In this document: positions 1 to 11,038 of the stretch, in pieces | Layout of the letters: every line of letters starts with the position of its first letter | How positions within the stretch are numbered: position 1 is the first letter of the stretch | From: Aotearoamyces nothofagi | Taxonomy: Eukaryota; Ascomycota; Leotiomycetes; Leotiales; Tympanidaceae | Reading direction: 5' to 3' | DNA length: 64,000 nucleotides | Assembly (NCBI GenBank): GCA_015345905.1 | Contig: JADDTR010000012.1 | Coordinates: forward strand, 70,578 to 134,577 | The notes under the pieces: model-generated | The model's input: only the letters and a program-made list of their open reading frames with translations | Told to the model about the DNA's origin: nothing | Databases searched by the model: none | Program-made: the position numbers and the translations under genes

Positions 1-1900
1 TCGTGGTATCAACAACACAACTCCGAACCTGTCATGTTTCCCAGACTCTTTCTCCAGATACAATTGGTATCTCCAAGCCGAAGCCGAAGGAATCCTGGGA
101 AGTTCCAAAGATTCCCTTACGATGAACTGGCAAAGATGGGGTGCTTTCGCAGACGGTTGTTCAGCAGCTACGGGCTTCCCAAACGATGGCAACAAAGAAG
201 TTCTAGGTCAACACATCAACACAACACCTGTTGTAGAGGACATGATCCAAATCATCGAACGCCACGGCGAATGGCGCAATCTCCAAGAAGGCCCCTCCTC
301 GCTGACCTTCGCCAAAACCGAGGAGAAGCTTATCTATTGGGGCTGGTCCTACGGCACCCTCCTCGGCGCAACCTTCGCCTCAATGTACCCAACTCGCATC
401 TCCCGCGCCGTTCTTGACGGCGTCGTCGACGCTGAAAACTACTACCACACAACTCCCTTCAGTAGCATCCTCGACGCCGACGCTATCCTCGACCGCTTCA
501 CAAGCTACTGCTCCATGGCGGGGCCTTCCGTGTGCCCATTCTACCACCCCTCCGGCCCCTCGGCAATCCTCAACGCGTACGAATCCATCCTCGACTCTCT
601 CTACAAATCCCCTCTCGCAGTGCCCTCGTCGCCCACCCGCGGTCCAGAAGTCGTCACCTGGAGCGACCTCATGCTCATAATCCGAATCGCAATGTACCAG
701 CCGGTCTTCTTCTTCCCTCTCTTTGCCACCGTCCTCGCCGATCTCGCAGCCGGAAACGGCACGGTCATGGCAGACTTCAAGCAGTCTGGAAGACACATCT
801 CGTGTCCGCTCGGCGAGCATGGCAATGGAGGGAATTGTAAGGGAGAACGACTCTATGGTCATGAAGATGATGCTACCAACGCCATTCTCTGCACAGATGC
901 AAAGGATCTAGGAATGGTGGATGAGGACGGATTTAGGGAGTATTGGATGCAGTTGAGGAATACGAGTAGTACGATTGGCGATTATTGGGCAGGCTTGAGG
1001 TTAGGCTGTGTGGGTTGGAAGACGGTTGCGAAGTGGAGGTTTGATGGTATGTTTTGTCCTATTTTCTTTTCTTGTCTCCCTTCTCTATTTATATGTTGTT
1101 CTCCTCTTCCTCCTCCTCCTCCTTCTATTTTCTTCCCATCCCTATTGGGTGCACTGCAATCAAAATTCTTACTTTCTCATTTATCACACACTACAGCCAA
1201 GACCCTCACTTCCCATCTATTACACTTTGCACTAACATTCTACAATTAAAAGGTCCATTCAGCGCAAACACATCCCATCCACTCCTTTGGATTGGAAATA
1301 CCCTCGATCCCGTCACGCCATTACGAAGGTAAGTTATTTTTCTTTCACTTTTTCTCCCGTCTTTCCTACCCCTCCGTTATCGCTACCTTGATCAGGGTCC
1401 AGTCTCTATACACTAACATATCGTAGTGCCATCAAAATGTCTAGCGCTTTTCCTGGTTCTGTTGTCCTACAACAGGATTCTGAAGGGGTAGGTTTTGCTG
1501 TTTTGGTTGGATTCTATTCCCTTTCTTTACTATGTGCTTGTGTAGTCTTGTTTGGTGCTGCGATAGAGACTTCCTTTTGGAAATCCTCCCCTAAATCCCC
1601 TATCCTCGCTTCACTCGCTTGCTGGACCAGTCCCCTTCCTAATCCAGTCTTTGATTTCCACAGCTGACAAACCCATCTTTAATACAGCATACATCCCTCA
1701 CTGCCCCCTCAGTCTGCAAAGCAAAAGCCGTCCGAAGATATTTCCAAACTGGCATTTTGCCTGATCCATCGACTGTCTGTGATGCTGAGCTGAGGCCTTT
1801 TGGGCTGAAAGGTAGAGACGACATTGAGACAATTACTGCAGATGATAGACTTTTGTTGGACGCTATGCTTGGCATGGTTGGGAAGATGAAGTTTAGATGA
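1..1900 (+). CDS. TAP-like alpha/beta hydrolase, S33 peptidase family (3' part)
   Basis: This is the C-terminal part of an alpha/beta-hydrolase serine peptidase of the tripeptidyl/prolyl aminopeptidase-like (TAP) group; the reading frame is open to the window edge, so the start lies outside. The nucleophile elbow GWSYG sits near 345-360. The C-terminal half carries the Asp region (GNTLDPVTPL) and the His region (GHTS), with the TAP-like C-terminal domain in between. Four exons are supported: 1-1046, 1253-1328, 1427-1487 and 1688-1900. Each junction has GT..AG and restores the frame; the His triad residue is the first codon of exon 4. Family members cleave N-terminal residues or act as general hydrolases, and many fungal ones are secreted. 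The signal peptide cannot be seen here. Substrate unknown. Confidence 0.85.
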
Positions 1901-2052
1901 GATAATTCATGACAGGCGAACACCTAGGCCAAGTTCAAAACTGAACGTACACCTTTGCAACTTTCAACAATGCCCAGCATTGCAACTGCCACATCACGAC
2001 AACAGAAGCCACACGTACTGGCCTCTCCCTCTTGCACGTGACCGTCTATTCG

Positions 2053-2060
2053 TATATAAA
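2053..2060 (+). promoter_or_regulatory. TATA-like box
   Basis: A clean TATATAAA lies in the gap between the hydrolase and the small CaaX ORF. If it drives that ORF, the 5' leader would be about 360 nt, containing TCAATCAA repeats (2290-2305) and a pyrimidine-rich run just before the start. Long leaders are known for fungal pheromone-precursor genes, but the link is inference. Confidence 0.3.
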
Positions 2061-2445
2061 AGCAGCGCCCAGGTTCCGCACAAACATGGCCCAAGCCACA
2101 GCCTCGCGCCAATCACAACGGTCTACGTCATCGCTCCACTCCGCTCAGTCCAGCTCAGGATCTTGAAACCAGGGATGCTGGGGTGTGGGGATGTGAATAA
2201 ATACCTCCCAGCCTCCAGACCGAGCGAACGCTTCACAGGAACAAAACCATCAGCAATCCGCCATCCCGCACGGCAGAACAACGCCAGGCAATCAATCAAT
2301 CAATCAACCAAGCAACCGATCCCGATCCTGCAGTCGAAAACCAATCGCGCAGTGCGTATGCCCTACTCGCTCCCATGCCCATCCTCCTCCTTCCGCGTCT
2401 CATCTCCCCTACTCCCCTACTGACGGCTCCAAGGCCCGCATCGCA

Positions 2446-2607
2446 ATGTGCAGCGCCGCGCGCCCCTGCCTCGCGGACCGCAACGGCCCGGGCTCGTCGG
2501 CCGCGTCGTCGGTCGCGTCGTCGGTCGTGAAGCCTGCGGGCACAAAGTGTATCGAGTGCGATGGGTACGAGTGCTGCTGCATCCCTATTCCGTGCGTTGT
2601 CATGTAG
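2446..2607 (+). CDS. Small Cys-rich protein with C-terminal CaaX box (prenylated-peptide candidate)
   Basis: A 53-residue ORF starting at the first in-frame ATG after a frame that is open but ATG-less back to a stop at 2194. It has eight Cys (residues 2, 8, 35, 38, 43-45, 50), a Ser/Ala-rich middle, and ends CIECDGYECCCIPIPCVVM. The last four residues fit a CaaX box, and Met at X favours farnesylation. The Neurospora a-factor-type pheromone precursor is also very short and, as far as I recall, ends in the same CVVM, so a lipopeptide pheromone precursor is one reading. A small membrane-tethered palmitoylated/farnesylated protein is another. The Kozak -3 base is G. Longer ORFs overlap it in other frames and on the other strand, but they lack recognisable features. 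Not recognised with certainty. Confidence 0.45.
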   Translation: MCSAARPCLADRNGPGSSAASSVASSVVKPAGTKCIECDGYECCCIPIPCVVM

Positions 2608-2907
2608 AGGGGCTGCGAGCCGGTTGGGCCTGCGGGAGGCGATGGCGCGGGCTGGAGAGGGGTTTGAGGGCGTCTGTTTGTCGAGTACGCGGTGGCGGTT
2701 CGGATGATTTTATGATATGGCGGGGACGATGGGTAAAATTCTATACATCCTCTGGCATCAATACAGTGAGATGGGCATCTTGGTGTAACATGTCCTTGAT
2801 TGCAGGCTGTCTAGTGCTGCCCAGGTTGCTGATATTAACGCCTCGAAACACTATATCCAGAGATAACATGCCAGTTCTATGTGGGTATATGCTTGAATCT
2901 CAACCCG

Positions 2908-3754
2908 TCAACTAAACTCTTTGTCCAACTCATCCCACACGGCCTTTTCTTCCGTGTCACTATCAGTCTCCTCTATATTTTCCTGTCCCTTGCCTGCTTC
3001 GTTGGCAAGCTTCGCCTGCCCCAACCCAGTCAATAGTTTTTCGACCTTGCCCTTCATCTTCTCAATGCCCTCAGTCTCGCTCTTAGACCTAGCCAATTGC
3101 GCCTCCATCATTAGTATCAAACTTTCTCTTGCTTGATGTGGTCGATATTCGTTCAGGAGATGGTGGAAATTTATAAACAGCGTCCTGAGATCTTGAATCT
3201 TTTCAGCATATTGCTCGGGGTTGGCGCTCATGATACCCATGAGTTCGAGAAAATTGAGGAGCAGAGATTTTGCTAGCCGTTTCAGGATCAAGGCTCGGTC
3301 AAAGTGCGATTCGGAACCATCGCTGCTGGGTGTACTGGGTGGTGTGTATAGCTGTGCGATCCCTTGTTCCGCCAATGAGGGTAGAGCCTCGTTGAGCTGT
3401 CGAGGTAGACTGTCAGCACATTTCAAGATCCGTTTCAAGCATACGTAATACTACCAACTAGACACTTACGTTATATACATCACCAAAGTTCCTATATATC
3501 CCTTCCGTAGGAGGCTCTGGCGGTTGAAGAAAGCGCAATTCGGGGGGAAGGTCAAAGAGCCTCAAGGGTGGCTTTGACTGCTTAGCCAAAGGCTGGCCAT
3601 CCCTGGGAGAGGATTTAGAAGACGAAGCTTTGAGGTCCTTCTCGGCACGTAGAGCAGCGATACGGTCGAGGTTCTCTGATGTAAAGTGTTGGTAGAAAGG
3701 TGGTGGACTAGGAAATGCAGCTGCGAGCGCGTTTGGCTGCTGCTGTTCGGTCAT
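2908..3754 (-). CDS. MED7: Mediator complex subunit 7
   Basis: This is a 257-residue MED7 homologue, part of the Mediator middle module that bridges transcription factors and RNA polymerase II in the nucleus. Exon 1 is 3754-3470 and exon 2 is 3396-2908, with one phase-0 intron (GTAAGT..CAG). The N-terminus has the Pro-rich segment typical of MED7 (FPSPPPFYQHFT near residue 14, then a PPxPP run ending at the YRNFG motif). The second exon gives the long helical region that dimerises with MED21, including NFLELMG and the HQARE motif. The C-terminus is acidic. An in-frame upstream extension exists (to 3871), but the ATG at 3754 gives the usual MED7 start and length. It is divergent from the PAP2 gene at 4092. 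Confidence 0.9.
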
Positions 3755-4091
3755 CGCTGGGGATTTAACAGTAGACAGGTCGGTTATGTGTGGTAACGGC
3801 CTCAACCGCAGCGCGAACTTGGTGGTTGACGTGAAGACCAAGTTGTTGATGAGGTTCAACTCAAGCTTCAACGCGACGACAGCCGACAGAGATGTACGGA
3901 AACAGCCGAAGAGAGAGACAAGGCTGCGCTAAAGTGGCACCCGACGACGTCAGGCTCCATCTACCTGGGTGCCTCAGTCAGAAGACAAGATATCTCCAAG
4001 ACCATGACTTTCTCTACGATCAGCCTTGACCGTTGATATATCTACTTCCCTCGGCATGTAATTTTGATCTGCTCTCATCAATCGAGTCAAA

Positions 4092-5154
4092 ATGCCTGTA
4101 CCGAATGGTCGACGTGATAGTGGCCTCGCCACCAAGTCAGGCTGGATCGGTTCAGTTGTACGGTTCTGGCAGAGAACGTACGCTCCAGATTATATGGGCT
4201 TGGTTCTCCTTGCGGTTGCATATATACTGGTATGTTGTTCCCAGTTTCGGGGAATACTATACCACCTGCCAACATCTACAGCTTGAGTTCCTTGTGGAAC
4301 CTTTTCACCGCATGTTCACATTGGACAATATCAACTTGCAATACCCACATGCGCTGATCGAGAGAGTACCACTTTGTAAGCTTCTTTCCTGAAAATTTGC
4401 TCCCTTCTAATAACTATCAGCTTGGCTCTTTCTTTATGCTGGTGGAATACCCCTGGTTGTGATGGTTATTTGGATTGCCGTTTCCAAATCCGCTTTGCAC
4501 AAGACCCACGTAACAGTATTAGGATTCTTGATTGGGTGACTATCGCTCCAAGTTATCAACGAAGTCAGTCTAACCCTCTGCAGGCTCTTATTGACCTCTT
4601 TCGTTACGGACCTCGTCAAGAACGCAGTGGGCAGGCCACGTCCGGATCTCATCTCAAGGTGCCAGCCTAGAGACGGAACTGCTCAGCATGCTCTTGTGAA
4701 TATTGACGTATGTACGCAAATTGATCATCATGTCCTTCAAGACGGCTGGAGAAGCTTTCCTAGTGGCCACTCTTCCTTCGCCTTCAGCGGATTAGGATTC
4801 CTCTCTCTTTTTCTTGCTGGGCAGATGCATATCTTTCGACCAGAAGGAGATCTCGCACGTGGACTATTAGCGCTTGCACCACTTTTGGTTGCAGCTCTAA
4901 TTGCCATTAGCAGGTGTGAAGATTATCGTCATGATGTTTATGATGTGACGTTTGGTTCAATCCTTGGTATGACGATTGCATATTGGTCTTATAGGAGATT
5001 CTTCCCTCGTCTCAGGAACAAGTTTTGCGATATACCGTATCCCTCGCCAGCTACTATTGAAGGATTCACAAAGGTCAAGGATGACGAGGAAGCTCAAAGG
5101 CATGGCGCGAGCGCATTTACATTGGGCGATCACGATAGTGGCGATGAAGTTTGA
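4092..5154 (+). CDS. PAP2-family lipid phosphate phosphatase (DPP1/LPP1-like)
   Basis: A 305-residue integral membrane phosphatase that dephosphorylates phosphatidate, diacylglycerol pyrophosphate or related lipids, probably in vacuole, Golgi or ER membrane. Exons: 4092-4229, 4282-4375, 4421-4535 and 4584-5154; all junctions are GT..AG and keep frame. The three PAP2 catalytic motifs are intact: K128-x6-R135P136, P175-S-G-H178 and S225-R226-x5-H232-x3-D236. Exon 2 carries the N-terminal lipid-phosphatase signature PFHRMFTLDN. Several hydrophobic segments fit a six-helix membrane protein. The length is close to yeast Dpp1 (about 290). DPP1 versus LPP1 identity cannot be decided from motifs. Confidence 0.92.
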
Positions 5155-5220
5155 TCATAACTTTACTATAAGGATGTTAGAATAGTGCCATTATCTCATA
5201 ACGCATAAACTAGATGCAGC

Positions 5221-5755
5221 TTATTTCATCGCACCTGTAATCGCAGGCTCTCCAGCGTGTATGTATGCCAACGTCCCGTAGTCTACGTCATCGAGGCCTT
5301 TCCTTTTCATTCCTTTCATTAGTATAATATCGTCTAGCACCTTATATCCAGCTATTTCTGACGGTGAACCAGACCCTGTCGCGCATCTTTGTTATCCAAG
5401 GTGCCCATAAGAACCCTGCTGCGCCTATGCATATGCACTGCCCTCTTCAAAGAGAGGCTTTAGAGGCGCGCCAATATCTGTGCTAGGGGTGGAGACGTTT
5501 GCCACCCGGTGAGCGATCCTTCCAATCCCATATTTACCATGCTACCGAGGTGTCGAATGAGATGGATAGTTTCTGGCTTCTTCAGAGTCATGGCATCCTG
5601 GTTTCTTATCTGTAACCTGTCCTACTTGTTAGAACTTGAACAGTACTTCAGTATAGTCTACGTTCGGTTTTGTTTACCTCATCTTCTAGATGAATTTCTG
5701 CTGCTATAGCTGCTCGTCTAGCAGCCACTATATTCTTCAGTGCTAATGCGCTAAG
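5221..5755 (-). CDS. Possible small spliced gene or gene relic, unrecognised
   Basis: Between the PAP2 and PRE9 genes the minus strand holds protein-like stretches that can be linked by splice signals. First, about 24 residues (AARRAAIAAEIHLEDE at its end) begin after a CTAAT..TAG acceptor near 5742 and end at a GTAAAC donor. Then, after a CTAAC..TAG acceptor, about 45 residues contain TLKKPETIHLIRHLGSMV. A last exon, about 5375-5221, starts after a CAG, includes GYKVLDDIIL and DVDYGTLAYIHAGEPAI, and stops at 5221. Exon joins in the middle are not resolved and no initiator was fixed. I do not recognise the family. It may be a genuine small gene, a relic, or chance. Low confidence. Confidence 0.28.
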
Positions 5756-5894
5756 AATTAGTGATCATAAGGTAGTTGTCAAAGAATTATGATGGAAACT
5801 TGTACGCTTTATCGCGCGTGATTGGTCATATCATTTTATTTTGTATTTGTACAGAAGCCTCGACGCCGAAATCAATTCGAGAGTTCATGAGATT

Positions 5895-6794
5895 CTATGC
5901 ATCTATGTCCTCTGCCTTCGCAAGATCATGCTCCTTAAGTAATGTCTGAATCTCGTCTGCGCCCCAGAGGTGGTGGTAGATTCGCCCGTCCTTGGTCTTG
6001 CCTACCGTGGCAAACTCAACTATTGATTGATTAGTCAATACTCCGTGAGGCTATTGGGTCTACTTACTCTTCTCGCTGCTTAGCTTGGTCGAATCCATCG
6101 TCTTGCTCAACACTTTGACCGCCATTCCACATGCCTCTTTCAAATCACAATCCTCCTTGTAATCTTGCTTCAACAAACTCTGCGCACTTGCGTTATTCGC
6201 ACCCACGCTCGTTGCCTTCCACCCTCCATAGTTTCCGCTGGGGTTGCTCTGATACAGCTGGAACTGTCTTTGTGGATCGTAACCGGCATAGATGAATGAA
6301 ACACCAAAAGGACGAAGGCCACCATGCTGCGTGTATCCTTGCTTCAGGTCACATAATCGTCGCACAAGTTGTTCGCAAGGAATATCTTCGTTGTAGGTTA
6401 GGAGATAGCGTTGTGCGGCTTGACGAGCATAATTGATGAGGATATTGGCGTCGGAGACCATGCCTGCTACTGCGCAGATCATGTTGCTTCAGTTTGTCAG
6501 CATCGGATAAGAAGAGAGAACCCATCACACATACTCGTTCAAGATGTACAGCTTCTCGGCAGATGTGTCTTGTTCTAGAAGCTTGCTGGTGACCTTCCTC
6601 TCAGCTGCGAGGACGATGCCATCCTTAGCTAAGATACCAATAGCGGTGCCTGCATGGGAGATAGCCTCCAGCGCATATTCGACTTGATACAGCCGTCCTT
6701 CTGGTGAGAAGATTGTCGTCTACAGATATGTTAGCTCCCCGTTTAGGATGTGTAGCTAGGTTGAGCCTACTCGGGAATCGTATCTCCTCGACAT
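5895..6794 (-). CDS. PRE9: 20S proteasome subunit alpha type 3 (PRE9, PSMA4 orthologue)
   Basis: A 250-residue alpha-ring subunit of the 20S proteasome core. Four exons: 6794-6771 (only eight codons), 6719-6535, 6486-6068 and 6019-5895, all GT..AG and frame-consistent. The N-terminus has the alpha-subunit signature ([20 protein letters not shown] followed by VEYA), including the YDSR/FSPEGR gate region. The body matches the alpha-3 subunit (ILLAKDG-like, [27 protein letters not shown]). Alpha-3 is the one alpha subunit dispensable in yeast, but it shapes the gate. Length agrees with yeast Pre9 (258). It shares an upstream region of about 320 bp with the divergent URN1-like gene. Confidence 0.95.
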
Positions 6795-7112
6795 GGTTGT
6801 GGTGGTGCTTTGGTTGCGCTTCTCAGTTCATGTAGACTTGACTTCGGTTTGAGGGCAGCTAGAGAGAACGTTTAAAGAAGAAGATGAGGGCTGTGGTGTA
6901 TTTGAAAGCTGGCCTACGATGAGGTTGGAGCTTCCCAAGGCAAGCAGCTACGCGTGTAAGCTAGCGCTGCATAGTGCTGCTGCCTGAGGTTTCAAAATTC
7001 CATCTTAAATTTTGACGCTGATTTCCCGTGACATAACTACCGTTTTGGCTTCGCGTATAGCTACGACTATCGACTTTTACTCCTTATATCAACTCATTGA
7101 TATGCAGAGAAA

Positions 7113-9323
7113 ATGTTGAAGTCAACTCATAAGCCGTTAAACCAGCCAAATGCTGCTGCGGCTCTGCCAACAGGATGGACTGAGCACAAAGCTCCTACAG
7201 GTCAGTTCAAATTTCTCTTGTATATGTTGTTATGCTACACCCTTCATTCTTTCAAACTTTGAGAATCGACATATATCCATGTTACAAGCTTGATACTGTC
7301 GATTCGTGGTATAAAACAAGTACATAAAGATTGTTTAGGATGCAGTGTGTATTGTGGACGTGAACTCCTTCTCTTGTTTCTTAGGAGTTGTCCCCAAGCC
7401 GCGGTCCTCGCTGCCTTTGCTTGCTACTGCTTGCTTTCGTGTACGGAATGGACGTAGCCTATCTTTCCCGGGGACTGGTGGCTCCTAAAGATGCGAAACT
7501 CTCCTAGTGGGCTGTACCCACAATATGAATAATTCTTAGAGGATGTTCTTTTGCCTCCGCATTCCCGGGCATATTGTGCAGTAATATCACGAATCAGGGC
7601 GTGTTCGGATTCACATGTCTTCAGGTCACATGACCACATCCTGTTGATCCGATACTGACATATAATCTCAGGCCATACCTATTACTACAATGCAGCTACA
7701 AAACTGTCCACGTACACTCGACCAGTGGATCCAGTACAGGGTATTGCACCATCTAACCCCCACAGTGCTGCGCTCAGTCCCGTCATAAATTCTTCTCTTA
7801 GCTTTCTCGAATATCAATCCGTCAGAAGTATAGAACCAGGTGCTAGAGTACCTTCCGATAATTTTAATTCTCAACCCCAATTTGGAGCAGGCAGAGGAAG
7901 CCATCCAGTCCACCGAGGTGGTAGAGGTGGGTATGATCAGCAACGAGATCGTAGGCCACAACCCACGGATAGGCCCAAATCTAAACACGCAATACCGGGA
8001 TGTGAGCCATGGTTCCTTATCAACACCAAGCTCGGAAGAAGATTTGTGTATAATTCACAAAAGAATCAGAGTTATTGGCGGATACCGGAGAAACTGAAGG
8101 AAGGAATCCTTACCCTTGATCAACAGAGGATTAAGGAGAAAGCCGAGGCATTAACAGAGGAGAAAAGGTCTCTTCAGTTGCAATCAGCTCCAGGAGCAGC
8201 CGAAATGCCAGGATCTGTTAACAAGGAGGTAAATGCCAAGCTAGGAATTCAAGATGAAAATGAAGATAGTTCAGAGTACGAAGAAGTCGAAGTTACAGAT
8301 GACGAGGATGAAGAAAACGCTACTAAACGGCAACGTACCGAGGAGGCTGCTCCAGAGGAACCTGTTGAATTCAATGAAGATGACATTGCTTTCCAACTTG
8401 CTGCTATGGGTCAAGAATACGGTCTTGAGCAGGGCGAATATGACGATGGTAATATGGAGGACTGGGCAGAAGGAGCAGGGGGACTCGAGTTGTCAGAAGA
8501 TGATTCTGCAGCACTTTTCAAAGACCTACTGAACGATTCTGGCATAAACCCGTATAGTCCTTGGGACAAGCTTGTTGAAGACGGCAAGCTAGTCGATGAC
8601 ACGAGGTACACAGCTTTGACTAGCATGAAAGCGCGGAAAGAAGTTTGGGAGGAATGGACAAGAGAAAAAATAAAGTCCCTTCGAGAACAGCGCGCAAAAG
8701 AGGAGAAGAAGGACCCGAGTATACCATATTTAGCATTCTTACAACGGAACGGTACGCCGAAGCTTTACTGGCCAGAGTTCAAGCGCAAGTACAAGAAAGA
8801 GCCGGAGATGCGCGACCCTGGTCTATCCGATAAAGACCGTGAGAAGTGGTATCGAGAGCATATTAATCGATTGAAACTTGCACAATCGATCCTCAAATCC
8901 GACTTTTTAAACTTGCTGAAGAGTCAGCCAGCGTCTTTACTGAACAATTCGACCCTGCCGTCTCACTTGCCACCGGCTGTGCTTTCTAATATAAAATACA
9001 TTTCTCTCGATGCAACAACTCGAGATTCATTAGTCGAAGCTTTCATACCTACGTTGCCACCACCGCCAGAGGCTGCTAATGCCGAGGAAGATGAAGATGC
9101 TATTAGAGCGAGGATTGAGAGAGAACGTCGGCAAAAAGCGTTGGATGATCGACAGCGCCAGGTTGCTGAGGAAAAGCGTCGTCAAAGAAAGAATCTGGAA
9201 TTTGGAAAGGGTAGATTGCGGGAGGAAGAAGCTGAAATAGCGAGGGCCATGAATGTCAGCAAGAAAGGTTTAGCATCCCATCTAATACCTAGCGAAAAGG
9301 TAGATGCAGGCGGGCCATCGTAG
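7113..9323 (+). CDS. WW/FF-domain splicing protein (URN1/DRE4-like)
   Basis: A 579-residue protein with one N-terminal WW domain (about residues 19-52, GWTEHKAPTG across the intron into HTYYYNAATKLSTYTRP). It also has a second, WW-like segment (EPWFLINTKLGRRFVYN.. about 115-150), an acidic middle and FF-domain sequence (from about 318, KARKEVWEEWTREKI, and again beyond 390), then a charged coiled-coil tail. WW plus FF fits yeast Urn1 and fungal Dre4, which associate with the spliceosome; Prp40 would have more FF repeats. Exons are 7113-7200 and 7672-9323. The 471-nt intron is long for this window and splits the first WW domain; its branch site is TACTGAC. In WW1 the second signature Trp is Tyr. 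Confidence 0.85.
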
Positions 9324-9451
9324 CAACTTGGTGCATATTAGATGCACTCCAGGTACAGCATAATCAAACAAACATTAGACACGGCCCAATCTTAGGGACC
9401 ATTGTTAACTAAGCGGTATCTCTGTGGCTAGACCTTCAGGGAATGCTTTGT

Positions 9452-10435
9452 TTATCTGTTTAATCTGAAACCGTCCCAATCGTCATCATCGTCGTCGTCG
9501 TCGTCGTCGTCATCGTCCTCAATGCCATTTTCTTCAACCTTTAGAGACTCTGTAGCTCGTGCAACAGGAGTCATCCAATTTGTTGCACTCCTGACACCGA
9601 CTTTTAACCTTAATGCTTCCCTTTTCTCCTTTAACTTCCTAACCCTTTCTTCTAACTCCCCCATCTCCTCAAACTCGTCCTCCAACTTTCTAACCGCGTC
9701 CTCCTTATCACCCTCCATCTCAGCCTCCAGTCGTTCCTTTCTCTGAGAACTCTCCTCCTCCATGGACTTTGCAGCAAGCTCTGCAGCAGATATCGCTGGG
9801 GCACTTATGATTGCCTCTTTTGCAACAGGTGCTTCCGCAGCAGCTATATCAGCTTCAAAAGCTGCCCATTCGTCTTCGTCTACAGCTACAGTTGGAGGGA
9901 CGGTATTCGTTTCAGCGACTTTCGTCAAAGGTGTGGCTGGGCGCGAAGGTAGCTGAACTTCTTGTCCAACGCCTGCTGGGGAGCCATTTGTCGGTACTGT
10001 GGGTACTTGAGACTCTTCTAGGACACCCTCGTCGAAGAATCCCTCAGGCAAGCCTCCAGCCTTACTTCTTTTCCTCACGGCATCTTCTCCGTCATCCGCT
10101 TTTCGCTTCTTGCTGTGGACCTGTGAGGCTGCGTCTGCCGTGTCGTTTTCCAGGTCTGGCGGCGTAGGTTCATCAAGCTCTTCAGAGTCTCCTTCTTCAG
10201 GAAGAGATGCAGGAACAGGAACTCCAGGCGGCCTGGCTAAAGCCCCATCCCGTATTCTTTCCAGACGCATTGAATGCTGTGCAGATCTTAGATGGCCACT
10301 CCATAGCGACTCGCTCTTCAGCTGAATGTGGCAGACCAAGCACACGAGAGTACCTGTTGTGGAGTACGTGGCCTGCGGGTGGTTGATGCGGCGCTCTTTG
10401 CGCTGCTGACGAAGCAGCGACCGCACATCAGCCAT
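9452..10435 (-). CDS. ZNF830/CCDC16-like U1-type zinc-finger protein
   Basis: A 327-residue single-exon nuclear protein. A U1/matrin-type C2H2 finger lies near the N-terminus (C32, C35, H48, H54; spacing C-x2-C-x12-H-x5-H), right after a basic MADVRSLLRQQRKERR start. The middle is disordered with a basic patch (KKRKADDGEDAVRKRSK). The C-terminal third is a Glu/Lys-rich coiled coil, ending in an Asp run of 13 and WDGFRLNR. This order matches animal ZNF830/CCDC16, a pre-mRNA splicing-associated protein. RNA-related function is inferred from the family. The Asp run is encoded by a nearly pure GTC/GTCGTC tract at about 9482-9520. Confidence 0.8.
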   Translation of the reverse strand: MADVRSLLRQQRKERRINHPQATYSTTGTLVCLVCHIQLKSESLWSGHLRSAQHSMRLERIRDGALARPPGVPVPASLPEEGDSEELDEPTPPDLENDTADAASQVHSKKRKADDGEDAVRKRSKAGGLPEGFFDEGVLEESQVPTVPTNGSPAGVGQEVQLPSRPATPLTKVAETNTVPPTVAVDEDEWAAFEADIAAAEAPVAKEAIISAPAISAAELAAKSMEEESSQRKERLEAEMEGDKEDAVRKLEDEFEEMGELEERVRKLKEKREALRLKVGVRSATNWMTPVARATESLKVEENGIEDDDDDDDDDDDDDWDGFRLNR

Positions 10436-11038
10436 GCTGTCAGAGGAGGTCGAAATAATAATTGCAAATACGGTCGTTGACTGTGAGAAGCGCAGCGGTT
10501 CTGGGAGGGCTCCGCGTTGTATCTGGGAGAGTCACGTGGTACTCGCTTTAGCACCCTTGTCATCCCCGCTTTGTAGCTACGCAAGAAAGATCTCTCTGCC
10601 GAGATTCAGCCAGATTTGCTATCAAGTTCACCATCTTCACATTCGTCTCGACCCTTCAACAACATCAGGGCACGACACCACCGCCGCCATCCTTCAGGAC
10701 CAGGATAAACGACAATAACTGATAAGCCTATCGCGCTACTAACTTGTGTACAATATCAAATACACGGCCGGTCATCAGCGCATAAGTGACGCGACTCGGC
10801 TGTTGGTTGGATCATCAACAAACGCGACATCAAGGATTTAGAGGCGGGCACTGGAGAAGGCTCTAAACTGCTACCTGGATAACTCTCTTGTCTTTTCAAT
10901 TATTGTCCTCAGCACCATAGCTTGTCTGTAGAGCCAGTGACGCGTATGAACACCGCCTGCTTTGACCAGCCAACGCAATTGTAGAGCCGCCACCACGCGA
11001 TCTGTGAAGCATTGAAGAACTGAATCAGTATCCCCATC
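10436..11038. promoter_or_regulatory. Shared upstream region of the ZNF830-like and BYE1 genes
   Basis: About 600 bp between two divergent start codons. No ORF with coding character was seen. The half near 11038 is unremarkable mixed sequence. No TATA box or named operator can be claimed. Confidence 0.5.

Noticed and set aside
1980-2423. 147-residue plus-strand ORF upstream of the CaaX peptide
   Set aside because: No motif, odd composition, and it overlaps the probable leader and TATA region.
5498-5506. TTTGCCACC, the reverse complement of the yeast proteasome element PACE (GGTGGCAAA), near PRE9
   Set aside because: It lies downstream of the PRE9 stop codon, not upstream of its start, and PACE use is not established in this group.
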